A DNA stretch of 64,000 nt. Origin: Panorpa germanica (lineage: Eukaryota; Arthropoda; Insecta; Mecoptera; Panorpidae). The position numbers and the translations under genes were made by a program. Positions 32,918 to 45,820 of the stretch are shown one piece after another (position 1 is the stretch's first letter; each line of letters begins with the position of its first letter). The notes below the pieces were generated by a model that worked only from the letters and a program-made list of their open reading frames with translations, was not told where the DNA came from and searched no databases. The DNA is taken from the NCBI GenBank assembly GCA_963678705.1, contig OY783203.1, positions 4,712,001 to 4,776,000 on the forward strand. Direction: 5' to 3'.

Positions 32918-34905
32918 ATTGAATAAATATTATTTTTAATTATATCTATTAAATGAAACGTCACTGTTGTTTCTATTCAAATCGATGAATCATTGCTAAC
33001 TTTACTAACTTCACTTCATTGATAGAGTTTAAATTTTTAAATTTAAAAATATTTCATTATTTTGTATTATTATTTAGAAATAACATTACAAAAACTCGTA
33101 TATTTAAAGAAAAGAAATAATATCGAACCGGTTAAAAAAATTATATTATAAAATTAAAAAAAAAACGTAAATATTGAATAAATGAAATAAATACGTTAAT
33201 TAAGATTTCTCTATGTCCAATGTAAAAGTTTTATTATAACTTGTAATTGGTAACGTGATTTAAAAAACTGATCGAAAAAATGATTTAGATCACTTTTTTT
33301 AGGCTTACTGTTTAGGCTTACATACTGTACTGCGAAAACAAATAGCGCAAAAATAATAATAAAAATAATCTTCCAAAAGTCTTCTAAAAACTAAGTTAAA
33401 TTATGTCTAGATACAATTAATTTTGCGTGGGGCTAAAAAAATGTTATCATTTCAGTTCTGCTGGAAGGCAATGCTAACTAGATGCAATTGATACAAGAGA
33501 AAAAGGACCCCTGTAGTCTCGGTCTATGCAGAGCTATCTGCATGACAAAGTTTACTTGTTCGAATAACACAACCTACAAATATAGGGTTCAACCAAATGT
33601 CCCTATATTCTCAGCTATTCTTACGAGAAAATACAATTTTTTTTACAACTACAACTACAACACCCCGCGCAAATGATTCGAACTTTGATTAAATTCATCT
33701 CTAGCTCAAAACGGTCAATTAACTTTAAATTTTGAGGATAATTAGCTAAATATATCCGTTATAATTGTACAAAAACTGGTTGAATTATATTTATAATAAA
33801 TATCCAAAAGTTGACTCTGGTTTAAACTCCGTGTAGTGGAAATAATATATTTTTATTAACTTTACTAAATATAACTAATATTAATTATATTTGTTAATAT
33901 TATTTAGTTAATATTAACAAGAATTAACTAAATTATAGATAGTCTAAAACTGGACAAGACATTAAATGTGTCTTTAATTTTTTTGCAAAGTTTTGTCCCT
34001 TTAGTTATTCTGGTTTTTTAAACGACTATTTTAATCGTTTATATCTTCAATAATATTGCGACTATTTAAAACAAATCACATTTGTGATCCTGATAGTTAA
34101 CTTCATCAGTACGATTATAAGGTGCTAGTACTGAAAACCAACCCAGTCAGTGCCTTGTATTATTCTCACTCCATTGTTCAACTGAACCTGTTTTAATGAA
34201 TCTATAAAATGTATGTTTATTTATATCATATTATATGATACAATACATAATTGGGCATTACATTACATTCTAATCCAATTATTTTCCTTGTTAAACTGTT
34301 CTCTATTCAATAGCTATTCCAATAACATTTACAATTTGTCAAGAGAGTTTTACATTTATTTAGGGACGAGTACATTGAATAGAAACAACCTTTTAGCACC
34401 GACCTTTAGCGTTTAGTGTGCTCAGATAATGGCAGACATTGCAAACAAGAGTTCAAACACAGAGGGGGATGGTCGGATGTTCAATCCAACCCCCATACTC
34501 CCTTGTAAGTTGTAGAGAGCGGGCAATGGAGATACGCTTCAGTTCCATCCCATACATCACACTTTATACCTCGAATTGAAACCATCGTTATATTTGTATT
34601 ACCCGTATATAAAATGTTATGTAGTATAATAGGACACACAATGTGTTAGTATTGCACCTTAACATTTTGTAAATGTCAATTACATATTTGACCTTTAGAA
34701 TTTGAGCTTTTCCAGTTTGTTAAATTATACGATGTCAGATGCTTTCAACGTACGGAAAATACAGAAGGAAGTTTGTATAAAATTGAGTTTAATTTGTTTT
34801 GAAAAGGTTACTTGCACTTGGAATTCTATCCCCTTAAAGAACACAACAAAGAAAAAATCTTATTAACAAATTTTAATGAGAGTCTACTAATAAAAACAAT
34901 GTTTT
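32918..34905. other. Intergenic AT-rich DNA with one exon-like segment
   Basis: No supported gene. The segment 34427-34504 is flanked by splice-site-like sequences and is discussed in the findings. The open frame at 33482-33676 has no family resemblance I can see. Confidence 0.4.
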
Positions 34906-35600
34906 TTAAGGGGTTATATACAGTTAATATTTAAAAAAAAAAAAATATTTCATTTTCGTAATGTACATATATTTAAGTACACACACAGAAAATATCAAGT
35001 AAATCGGGCGATTATTTTTGAAGTTATGTAACTTGAAAAAAAATATTTTGTACTCTATGTATAGTGCTTTTGTAACTTTAAATGCGTTTTTCTTAAAACT
35101 GTGTTTTTAAAATCGGTGACCAAGATTTCTTAGAAACGGCTGAACCGATCAGTCTCAAATTTTAACACAAGTTTCTTTAGTGTACTTTTTAGTAATTATT
35201 CGAAGGTTCTTTCTCACCGATAAATATATTTTTTTTTATAAATAATTTAAGGCCAAAATTTTGGTCAAAAATCGATATTTTTTTTTAGGAAGCCGCTATT
35301 TTGCTTATTCCTTCAATTAATTACTAGATTATGCATTAGTTTAACGAAATCCGTTTGGTTTTTTCATTTTTGATGATTCAGTCCAGAGATATCGTGGTCA
35401 CCGCAAGATGCCTTTTTTGAGAGGAGCTCCGGGAAATCAACTATAGCAGCTTTAAAATTATTATTTTTACAAATATGAAAATGTTAATATACAGTTAAAA
35501 GTTACCATAATATGTGAACAAATTTTTACATTATTACATTCAAAAGTCTTCTCCGGAAAAATTCGTGAAAATCGCTTTTTTGGGTCTAATAACCCCTTAA
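34906..35600. mobile_element. Non-autonomous piggyBac-like element with TTAA target sites
   Basis: The element is framed by TTAA at 34906-34909 and 35597-35600, with inverted ends GGGGTTATATACAG and GGGGTTATTAGACC (right end read inverted). TTAA duplication is the hallmark of piggyBac. The interior of about 690 bp is non-coding, with TAGAAACGGCTGAACCGATC and GAGATATCGTGGTCACCGC segments. Confidence 0.7.
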
Positions 35601-36009
35601 TAAAGTTTAAAATATCCAATAAAGAAAACTTGTGCCCAAAACAACGCAATTGCAAACTGTTTCAAATATATGTAAATTGATCTGCTCGAGAAGCATGTAG
35701 TCTAATGTAATTCAGTCTTTTATTCGACAAAGCTTGCACAACGTGACCACGCAAACAAAGAGATCAATTTCATGAAAATGAGAATTTACCATATTGAAAC
35801 TTAAAACGTATATTACGGTATAAATCTTTTCCATCTTGTCAACTACTAACGAGAGAACTATGATATTTTCGTCCTCATAAGGGTGTCTCAGTTGCAGACT
35901 GAAAATACGAATATATTGCAAAGATCTATTGTATATTATACAATCTAGAAGGTGTAGTATAACACTATAAATTGAAGCTAGTTTATCACGAAGTTGTTTA
36001 TCACGTGCG

Positions 36010-36245
36010 CGGGATTTAGAGCGGTTTAATCGTTTCTAAGATGACCGAGAAAACGTTGAAGATGACGCACACCGAGGACGCCCAATTGTTTGTCAAAAAC
36101 GAATAAAAATATTGAAAACATCGGTAACTTGATTCGATCTAATAGTCGGTTCATCTATTTAAGTCATTGCTGAAACTTTGATAATTGGAATTGACAAATT
36201 GGAAAATCGTCAAATGTTAAACGGACACATACTACCTTGCGACAA
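36010..36245 (+). mobile_element. Mariner transposase fragment, N-terminal part
   Basis: The frame reads RENVEDDAHRGRPIVCQ, matching the GREDVEDD..SGRPSTSKT segment between the helix-turn-helix motifs of mariner transposases. DNA similarity continues with AAAACGAATAAAAATATTGA, where the reading frame shifts, and later stops occur. No terminal repeats were found around it. It is a decayed partial copy. Confidence 0.72.
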
Positions 36246-37539
36246 ACTAATTCTTCTACCTTGGACACAGTTACAAAAAACAGTTAAACAGTTACACAAT
36301 AAGGGTCCGAATCCTATCACCGACGAAAAGTAATAAAATTTACGATATGCTTGCTGGTGTCTTTTTCTCATTTGCTAAGACTTTCTGCAGGTTTACAACA
36401 TTCTATGTCTACATAGTAAAATTGAATAATAAACTTCTTAGTTCAATATAGGTGTCGAAGAAATTTATTTCCAGAGCTCATAAATAAAGTTAACCTTTAA
36501 TAATCATTAATTAACCTATTAAACTATAGCTGTGTATTCATCCATATAGGGTGAGCAGTAACGAATCTACGATTTTTTCGAACAATGGCCCTATTTCTGA
36601 GTATTGCAAACAATTTTTTTAACAATATTCCGTTTTTTCCGCGTTTTTCACTATTTGTGAACTTTTATTAACAACGGTTTTAAACTTTGAACTTTGGCAA
36701 CTTCTGGACCATGTAGTAGATACTTCAAGAAGTAATGTAGAATTTTTTCATTTTTTGAAAGCTTAGAAAACTGGAAAAACTCGACTGTTCCCTCAAACAC
36801 CCAGTGTACACATCATGACCCGAAAAATATAGTGTTCACACGTAGGGTTAAACAAATCAGTCTTGCAGATGATATATTCGTATACAATAAAACGTCACTT
36901 TATGAAGGAGAGCTATCTTAGCCGAGGCACTTCACATATAGTACGTTGTGAAAATGATCAAGATGTACTCATGCTCCCATTTTCCTCCCCATAGATCTTG
37001 TTGCATAACGACATCCATAGACCGTTGTAAATAAAAAAGCACTGGCGCCAGTTCGCGGCTAATCACGAGCGACAAGGACTCTAGCACCAGCACCAGCATC
37101 AGTACTAGCATCAATTCCACCACCAGCTATATCTAGAAGTTTTATTGCGCTAGGCGACGGCTTGCTGATGAATTCGGAGTCGAACTAAAGTCTGGCATCC
37201 GCAAAATTTATCTGCATTAGTTTTTTCACAAAAGAAATGTATTAAAATCCATAGCCTATATACAACTCATAAAACCACTGTCTCACTGAAATTTGAAAAT
37301 AAAAATAAACTGAAATGTAGAGCAGGAATGAACACGCTGGAATAATATATATTTATATCTACAGTATATTAATTATTATAGGAATGTATAAATAATATAT
37401 AATTATTATTATTTTATTTTAATGTTTTTGTTAACTCATTTATTTACATATCATTTTGCTCAATTCAATTTTAATCCTTATTATATCTAAACATTCTCAC
37501 TCCTTCCAAAAGAAAAAAATATTATCCTTTTAAAAATAA
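36246..37539. other. Intergenic DNA with a CAG/CAC-type microsatellite
   Basis: The stretch at 37078-37128 is a degenerate CASCAG/CATCAG trinucleotide repeat. The surrounding sequence at 36950-37200 is GC-richer, with no recognisable protein. The rest is AT-rich. Confidence 0.45.
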
Positions 37540-38215
37540 AAACAAAACTGCTACTGCTTCGCTCCTCCTGCTACTCTGCCTCCTGTTTCTACTCTGCCAT
37601 TCCTTCTCTTTCCTCGTTGCTTTTCTCTATCTCCGCCATTCACCTCTTCTCTTCACTGCCTCCGTTTAATAACTGCACAATATTCTTTTCGCTTATTACC
37701 TTATAACTTATTGTGCTCCAATATTTCTATCTCCGTTCCGCATACCCTGCAAACCTTTTCTCGCTATTTGCCCAGTATCTGTTTCCTTTCTCCTCGTTTC
37801 CCAATCTGAATCTGTCAATCCTTCTCATGTTTTTTGTGTCTTTTTCTCTTAAGTATTCTAGTATCTCTCTCTCCCAAATCCTTTTATATCTTTTGTTATA
37901 ATTGCTCTTCTCAATTTTTTCCATTCATTCTTGTTGTTGTATCTTCTTAGCTCCTCTTCCTCACTTGTGCCTTCTTTTCTTCTTCTCTCTGCCTTCATTC
38001 CTTTCAAAATACTCCCTACTCTTTTTCGGGCCTCCTCTCCAACCCTCCTTTCTACTGTTTCAATAACACCAGTGCTTTTGATACGAACTGTACGGACCTG
38101 TTTTGGATACCTATTCATATAGTACGAGCAATTAGTATCCAATAGTTTTCTATTTAAAATCTTCACAAGAAAGATCCACCGTGTGTACCGGACTTAATAC
38201 TTACCACCCTTATCT
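37540..38215 (-). mobile_element. LINE fragment, C-terminal end of ORF2
   Basis: On the minus strand, Arg/Glu/Lys-rich translation includes ILEYLREKDTKN and IDRFRLGNEEKGNRYW, the pattern (EYL..E....RIARFR.GNE....YW) seen near the C-terminus of insect non-LTR elements. One frame change lies near 37880, and several stops follow in the 3' part. The plus-strand open frames here are pyrimidine-rich shadows. Confidence 0.75.
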
Positions 38216-40065
38216 TTCCACCCTTATTCGTTGATTGAAAAGGTCTTCACATAGTCATCCCTTGGGGCTAGTTATAATATATTACTTTTATTTATGTTTG
38301 TACAGAAAGGTCTCTTCCAAATAAAGATTGCTATATGAGATTATGACGAGAACGTAACGAATTTAGAAGTCTTTATTTTTTCTTATCTTATATCGTGATT
38401 TAATCTAATACTTCATTATTTTTATCAGATTATTTACATTTTTTCTAAAAAATATTGAATACTTTTTTCAATTTATAAGACAGTTACAGATTTTACTCCA
38501 CTCCTGATGGTCCTAGAGCTGGTAACGAATGTTGAATAGTTTAACTAATTTTAGACAGACTAAAATACCTTGTACATTACACCTTACCTACTTTTAAACG
38601 GATTTTTTGTACACGAATTCGAAATAACACGTTTCGAAATAATACAAAAAAGAACAATCTTCCTTTGAACGAACTACTTAGTTTTAACACGAATTCCAAA
38701 ATCATTTTACTATATAAAATAAAATTAAAATATATTTAAAAATTTTACTAATTTTCAAAAATGTTTTTTTATTTTATGTTTTGTAAATGTAATAAAGTAG
38801 TAAAGATACCAATGTTTATGAGAATCAGTTATAATTGTTTAAATTATGTTTGTTTCGAGATATTTGTTTAGGATTAGATTTGGTATGTTGTCTGGAATTG
38901 TAATTTTCAAAAATATTGTACAAAAAGAAACACAACACCAGATGACGTTATTAATGAAAGTAATGTAGGTCCCATTATATCTTAATGGAATTATGATTTT
39001 TTATGTTTTTTATATACGTACTTTTATATACTAAATTAAGTATTTCTTCTTTTAATAAATATAGAAATGTATTTTTCATATTTTGTAGAATTTATATATT
39101 ATGGGTTTTCATTATTTTTATTATATATATATATGAATGAAATATATTCAAGTAGCTGCGGTGTATGGGGGATTATATTAAAATTATATAACGCCTGGTC
39201 AGCAGCAACAGATGTTACACTCAGACTACAAATGACTGCAAGTGAATCTGTTACGACGTACTGGCCTCTGAACATACTCCGAAGAACTCGAAATAATACA
39301 TGCAGCTTTGCAAAGAAGGGTGGTGAATAGAGTACTACGTGTAATAGTACAAGCATGAGGATCGTAAGAAAATTAAATTAAATATAGCGAGGAGTGCGTG
39401 ATGAATCTTAATCAATTGTTTACAATGTATTATACAGAGATGTACACAAATAGTTTTCAAAAGTATTTAAATATTAAGAATCTTCATAACTTTTAGTTTT
39501 TATTTTGAATCGACACAAAACCTATTGGATCTAATCATAATTGAGTTGCCGCCATCTACTTGCTACCGTAACTACTACAATGTTGCCAGTTTTTGTGGTA
39601 TCAAGGTTTCATAAATGTGGCCTGTACCATTTAATACATTACATCGTACATTGTTCATTAAATATACGAAAAGCAACTAATAACATAGTACACCAGTGAA
39701 AACAATAAATATTGATATACTCATAAAAACAACGCCTGAATTGATTGCAACACAAATAACCCTGAATGATTATGCTTGATTATAGTGATGTTCAGTGAAA
39801 GAATTTTATAGTCAATGCGTTTTATGTATGAATGAGTATATGCTTCGTTCATTTTACAACTTTTGTTATTATTCATTTTAGCGAACTTTTGTTAATTCTC
39901 CTCATACCTGAATTTAAAATTAAAATAAAATTGTAAGCCACAGTATTTCAATAAAATAGTTTCGAATAATTTTATAACAAATTTAATATTTCCTAATAAC
40001 CAGCAGAAACAAATGGTAAAAATAATTAGTTTTATCATCCTTATATTACGTCACACAAATTTCTT
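38216..40065. other. Intergenic DNA with repeat I and an unassigned open segment
   Basis: Repeat I is at 38582-38712. The segment 39170-39345 has higher GC and is open in two plus frames (HAALQRRVVNRVLRVIVQA in one), suggesting an old retroelement scrap, but I cannot place it. Confidence 0.4.
38582..38712 (+). repeat. Dispersed repeat I, copy 1
   Basis: Shares ACACGAATTCGAAATAACACG and ACACGAATTCCAAAATCATTTTAC with 58340-58470, with a conserved pyrimidine-rich spacer. Class unknown. Confidence 0.65.
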
Positions 40066-40200
40066 ACGAGACGAGAACACTGACAGCTGTGTCTTTGGGT
40101 TCAATCGTTGAACCAGAGTTAAATTTTCTGGATTTGCATGTCATCTAATTTAATTGATTATGTACGTACATAATCATAAACTTATTAGGTAGCGGTGTTG
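40066..40200 (+). mobile_element. tRNA-derived SINE, 5' two-thirds
   Basis: It keeps CTGTGTCTTTGGGTTCAATC (B-box region), TTTTCTGGATTTGCATGTCAT and CATAATCATAAACTTATTAG, aligned with 18154-18424. The head and the 3' end are lost. Confidence 0.75.
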
Positions 40201-40466
40201 GAAAGAAACTCATATCAATTTAAAAATATATCTTATGTCTATATTGATTCAGATATGTTCAGATACAGTTTCTGAATTATTTTATGAATGTTTTATATTA
40301 ACACAATGAATTAATTAAATTCGAATAAAAGTCAATAATTTTATTGATAAATTAAATGTTTGTGTCTCGCTCTTAAGTTTCTGTCTATGTTATTTGTTTA
40401 TTTATACTTTGTTTAATGCATTCGGGCAGTCGGATTCGACTTACAGAAACAAATCATTTCCTGTTG

Positions 40467-40475
40467 TATAAAAAT
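40467..40475 (+). promoter_or_regulatory. TATA-like box upstream of the 44-aa frame
   Basis: TATAAAAAT lies 35 nt before the ATG of the short frame at 40510. If functional, the leader would be only about 10-15 nt long. Confidence 0.3.
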
Positions 40476-40509
40476 AATTACAATTTGAACAATAACACAT
40501 TGTAGATCC

Positions 40510-40644
40510 ATGAAGGCCTCAGTTCTGTTCATCGTGTTCACAGCACGGCCGACTGCACAGGACTTCCTACCAGCGACCGGCAACCGTTACCGCCAACCAG
40601 CAACCAACTGTCATTATTATACAATCTATTACACTGGCTCTTAA
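40510..40644 (+). CDS. Candidate short secreted peptide, 44 aa
   Basis: The frame begins MKASVLFIVFTA, a short positive n-region followed by a hydrophobic core as in a signal peptide. A Pro/Ala/Thr/Asn-rich part with two PAT repeats follows, then Tyr-rich residues, one Cys and Gly-Ser. GC content is about 50%, far above the flanks. A TATA-like box lies just upstream. Against it: the frame is short, the DNA contains imperfect heptamer repeats (GGCAACC, GCCAACC, AGCAACC), the hydrophobic core is brief, and no family member is known to me. It could also be a scrap of a cuticle or secreted-protein gene. Confidence 0.35.
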   Translation: MKASVLFIVFTARPTAQDFLPATGNRYRQPATNCHYYTIYYTGS

Positions 40645-42249
40645 AAAGTTGCTTTAAAAAAGTCTTGGTTTTTTTTTTAATACTGTAAAAAATTTTCACG
40701 GTTACCTCTTTTCTCAAGTGAAAAATGACGGTTTTTTAGGTAGATGTAAAGACGTTACTAGTATTGTCACCAAAGACTTTGTAGATATGGCACTGACACT
40801 ATTTTATGAAGAATAATAAATAACTCAAAATGTAATATAGTTACGTACTTTGTTTTAGTACGATACAGTACAGCTACTACGTGCTTAGATTAATGACTTA
40901 GGCTATTAAACAATGGTTTAAATGATTTCTTTGGGTTCCTAGGATGAAAGTTCCTCATTGAGATTTACCTTATCCGGAAATTTTAAAAGAATAATAATCT
41001 CTAAATATGATCTAGGTCAGCGTAAAACAATTTAACAAAAATTTGTTTACTGTTTTATAAACTAACTAGAAAATTCAATTAATAATAGATAGGTTTAAAA
41101 CAGGATTAAAAAAAATCTTCAAAAAATACATAAACAATATTCATTGTCAATTATTACTCTATACTTTATAAAACCAACTGTGTCTTATTATCTCTCGTGC
41201 CTTACTAGTAACATACTCTTTACGTTAAATAATGTAGCGGCTAAAATAATTGCTTTCATGTCACTAATTTGACATATTTCAAAGTCGGTGATAATTTTGA
41301 AAGTTAATGGGAAGAACTAAAACGATTATATTAGGCTTCGGCCTAACCTAAAAATAAAGGCCGTAATATTTAATTCGTTTTAATCAATTGTTTGTATTTT
41401 ATTGCCGAAATTGTAAAAATGATTGAAGTTACAGAACTACTACAAACTTTACTGACGTTTTTCTCGATACAAAATAGATTCGAATAATAAAAGATTTTAA
41501 ATCGAGAAACTAATCTATGAATTGTATTGTCAAATATATTTAAAAATTCAGATTGTAAAAACAATTACAATATCTTTCTTATGTATTATTTTAAACGCTT
41601 CATAGTTTTAGAGTCATTGAATTAACCAACAATACAGCAATAATTTTTGTTACCTTATTGTTACACTCTTATAAACATGGGCTTGTGTCATTGTTTAGTC
41701 TTATGTATTACAGAATTTATTTTAACTTTTAAGTTTCTCTATTAAATATAAAACAAAATGATAGTAGTACATTATTTAGAGTTTGCTCGCCGTTGTATTA
41801 ATAATAATAATAATATTAATTAAGAAAATTTATAGCTCGGGTGTTTAATGTAGAATGACAGCGTGCGTGTCTGGTCTATATAGATATACTCCGTAGTCAT
41901 TCTATAAAAAATAAATGGGCTTAAAAGGTGGGTTAGATGTCAGGTGAGATAAGGAACGCGATTGCAAAGTCGATGAAGACCGAAAACGAATGTTTAGATA
42001 ATAAATTATTCCATATAGCGCAGGAAAATTAGGAAAACCAGCTGGTTTTAAATTTTATCGTGTTAAAAATGTTTCCTTATATTTTGTTGTAGACTTTGTA
42101 TTGGAAAGTGTTTACTTACATCTTTAGCACTGGATTTTATTTTATGAAACACATTTATTTTATAATACTGTTACAAGTACTAAATTCATTTATTATAAAC
42201 AGGCAAATACAATATAAAACTATTTACTTATAATTTATTCCGATCCAAT
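40645..42249. other. Intergenic AT-rich DNA
   Basis: Nothing recognised apart from simple (AAT)n at about 41800. No coding bias. Confidence 0.5.
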
Positions 42250-42680
42250 GATAGATTTGATTTTTGACAAATGCCGAAACGAGAGAGAGAAGAAAGACAA
42301 AAAGGGAAATAAAAGTATATGAGGGGAAAATGCTTTGTTAGGAAGGATAGGGAAAAGATAATAGAGTTTGTCGAGAGGAGTCAAGGATGGCAAGAAGTGA
42401 GAGAGGATGGAAACGGGAAGAATGAAGAATGGAAGTAAGAAAAAAGAAAAAAAAAGTAGAAGAAGAAACTTTGTGAGAGTGAGGAAGGAACGATTACAAG
42501 AGAAGATAAGAAAGTAGATAGGTGGTGGAAGTAAGGAGAAGGAGGAAACAAAGGAGACGAACATTGAAAAGGAAGAAGAAAATATAAAAAATTTAAAAAT
42601 TTGTAAATGAAATTTAAAATGAATGTAAGAAGGTTGTAATGCCGTAAAGGCAGATCAATAAAAATCATATAAGAATCGAA
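42250..42680 (+). mobile_element. LINE 3' end, copy 1
   Basis: A purine-rich strand encodes Arg/Glu/Lys-rich peptides with stops, including FVERSQGWQEVREDG. It is followed by an untranslated end, TTGTAATGCCGTAAAGGCAG, ATCAATAAA. The segment AATAGAGTTTGTCGAGAGGAG recurs at 48240-48260. The minus-strand open frames are shadows of this purine-rich run. Confidence 0.65.
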
Positions 42681-43339
42681 TAAAATTAGTTTGTAGAGGG
42701 AATTAATAATGACCACCATTTATTGATTTAATGTATTAATTGGGTTTTTACATTAGACTATTAAATTGCACTGTATTTCGGTAAATTTGTCTACCATCAA
42801 CTCGTTTATCAGATTCTTTAATTTTTTAATTAGTAACAATATTTTTAAATATATTAGCAACTAAAATTTGAATTTAAACCACTACATAAAATTATAATTT
42901 CGTAATGTATCGCGTAATGAATAATTTCCAGATAGTTTTAGAGCCGATATTTCAATAGTCGGTTAACTGTGGATTAACAAATAATCATAATTTTACTTTT
43001 CCGTTTTTTGGCGCCTGTTCAAAATTCGCGTATTTTACTATCTCTGGGTGGCACTGTTTCCTGTGTATTGATAATAGGTATTACGCCACTGTGCCGTTTA
43101 TTCCCCACAGTCTAACAAGGACAGTATTTTTAAACCACCCTCTCCCTTATCCTATATCTGCTGTCAGGAGAATTAACTAACAATGACGTTTCAAAACCCC
43201 GGGCTTATTTATTTTAGTACCGATTTGTTGTATTAGAAAAATACATTTAATTATATTTCCGTTGAAGAACGAAAAGTAAATATTCACTATTTGCAATAAG
43301 TAAATAATAAAAGATGAAAACAATAAGAAATATGAAATG

Positions 43340-43545
43340 AACGGGCTTGTATTTTGATTTCTATAAAAGTGAACTATATATTGATAAAGTGAGCAATCAG
43401 AACTTAAAATATAAAAATATTTGTAAATCACAATTAATCCTTTTAATTATTAAAGTGATCCAAAGTTTTAAAAATTAATCTGCGTGTGATGTCATATTCG
43501 ACGATTTGCCATCTCTTTTATACAATAAAGATGCATATGAGTATG
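43340..43545 (+). mobile_element. MITE C, left-end fragment
   Basis: GACGGGCTTGT-like terminus followed by TTTCTATAAAAGTGAACTAT, ATATTGATAAAGTGAGCAA and GTGTGATGTCATATTCGACG, aligned with the first 200 bp of the element at 51243. Confidence 0.65.
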
Positions 43546-44580
43546 TGTTTGTGTGTGCGTCTTTTACTACTAACAAATAAGTCGCGCACCCCATCAAGAT
43601 TTATATTACGATTGCTGTAAAAATAGAAAAATCTCCTGTATGTGTAAATCAGTATATGCTTCTGTATCAATAGCCCCGCATCCTAAAATATTTATTAGAA
43701 TAGCGTCTAGTGAGTTATGATTTACTATATTTGATCGATTGACATATTGCATATATAAAGTTTAATTTAATATCAAACGTTAAGCTAATATTTAACTAAA
43801 AACCATAAACCCTAAAATAACATTCACGCGCTAAATTTAATGTTTAGTGTCAATAGCGTGGCGGAATTCCATATGACTTTGCTATACGTCATTTTATTTC
43901 TATTGGATAGAGTCCACAATTCTCTTGCTTCCCACTTTCTGACTTTTACCCTATTTCTGTCTCTTTCACCACTCATTCCACTGTTAGTAATATTGTTTCA
44001 GTTTCAGGAACATTATCGCACCTAAATGTTTCGTGTCAAATTACCCTAATAGAAAGTAAACTCGATTAAGTATTATGGAGAAAAACTATTTCTTTTTTTT
44101 TTACTTTGGAAGTTTATGCAATATGAAAAACTTATTTTATAATATATAATAAAATAAAATTTATAAAGTGATGATTATACATAATTAATAGTTTAGGTAT
44201 TGTAGCTGTTAGCAATCCTTTCAAAATCAAATACAGACTACCGAAAGACATAATTCTCTAGGCGCACGCTAGACAAAAATAATACAAGACATCAACCAAA
44301 AACATCTGCAATGTGGATATCGTGAAAACTAGGCACCGTAGAATTACATTAATAAACTTATAAATATTTTGTAAATAACTTATGAATATTGAACTTTTTT
44401 AATTTAAATTTGCTCTCTAATTGTGAGTGAGTGAAGTGCAGAAGACTTAATGCCGGTGTAAGTATTATATTATGTCCTTAATGTCTCGTTTGAAAAAATT
44501 TCGTTTTGAAAAAGATATGCCAAATTTACTTTTCTTGCAAATTATATATTGAACTTCAATTGAATTCTTCTTCTTCTTAA

Positions 44581-44581
<1 letters not shown>

Positions 44582-44634
<53 letters not shown>
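44582..44634. repeat. (TA)n microsatellite
   Basis: About 26 TA units. The Tyr-Ile repeat in an overlapping open frame comes from it. Confidence 0.95.
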
Positions 44635-44637
<3 letters not shown>

Positions 44638-45820
44638 CCAAATAAAATTTTGAATTTTTTTTTTTAATATGATATTCGATTATTACAAAATCCAAATTTG
44701 AGCTTTCTAATTTTCTCGGCGCCCTTTTATAAAATTTTGTATTTCTAAATTTCGAAATGTGTTTACATTTAATAGAGTAATACACATGCAAAATTTCACT
44801 TTTCTATCTTTTACGAATACAAAGTTATACAGCAAAAAAATGCCCAATTTTTTCCAGTCTCTAAAATTACGAGTTTCCAGGAAATTCGAGTGAAAACCCG
44901 GGAATGCCAGCAGATTTTTTTTCTCTATGAAATAGGAAATTTTCAAAAACTTTCTTGGAGCCGTTTTCGAGCTACCATACAAAATTCGAATCAAACATAT
45001 AAGCAGGTGGACCGTCAACATCGAGACCGCCAATTTCACTGACGTTAAAAAAACGACCCTTAAAAAAAGAGTTCACAAGCCCAATGGGCTTGAAATAATA
45101 TCGCTGTAACTTTGTATACCATCAGTTAATTGTCGCAGTGTTACCGCTAAATACCCTACAGTCTGCACTTCACATGACAAACTAAATGTTTTTGTGTTCT
45201 ATTTGTCAGTGACTTGTGCTTTATAATTGTTGTGTAAAGTGTACATCAGGAACACACCTTTAAAAATGCATTAGGTAAATTAAAGGAGTGCCAAATAATG
45301 ACTCACGAAATCACAAAAATAATACACTATGTATTTAATAAACTGGGTAAAATATGAATTAAGATAGATGTGATAAAGAATTGATAAAATAGAATAATAT
45401 CAAATTAAATGTATATTACTACTAACTGTATACATTTTGTGATTGTATTTATTTAATAAAGCAAATGCAGTAAATATGATTGATTATTGATTACGAGAGG
45501 GTATATATATATAGATTATAATAAAAGCTTTTATTTCATTGATAAATGGACATAACACTTTTCATAAAAATTTTGAGTTGTGTGAAATTAATGTTGGGGG
45601 TATTCCATTAATTACATCACACGCAAATAAGGTGAAGTGGGGACGGGGTGGGTTTCGGTTGTTTATTCCTAAAGTGTGACATGACGTGACAAGGCGGAGG
45701 GATATGTCACATATAATCTAAAATTCGACATTCCAAAGAAAAACAAAACCAAAAGATTTTCTTTTTCAAATAAATACACAAGAGTTCGAAGAAACTGCGT
45801 AAGTCGAAGTGCGCCTATTA

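Larger units (their letters stand above)
42681..45820. other. Intergenic AT-rich DNA with MITE C end and (TA)n
   Basis: Contains a MITE C left end at 43340-43545, (TA)n at 44582-44634 and a non-coding segment at 44640-45095 that ends in the MITE C-like CACAAGCCCAATGGGCTTG. That segment contains GAGCCGTTTTCGAGCTACC and is probably another non-autonomous element. A MITE E-like scrap is near 45597. Confidence 0.45.

Noticed and set aside
37713-38122. Hydrophobic plus-strand frames
   Set aside because: Shadows of the Arg/Glu-rich LINE coding strand on the minus strand.
42235-42719. Hydrophobic minus-strand frames resembling membrane proteins
   Set aside because: Complement of a purine-rich LINE 3' end; the Phe/Leu/Ser bias follows from base composition.
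44465-44791. Minus-strand open frame containing Tyr-Ile repeats
   Set aside because: It spans the (TA)n tract and non-coding repeat sequence; no coding bias.
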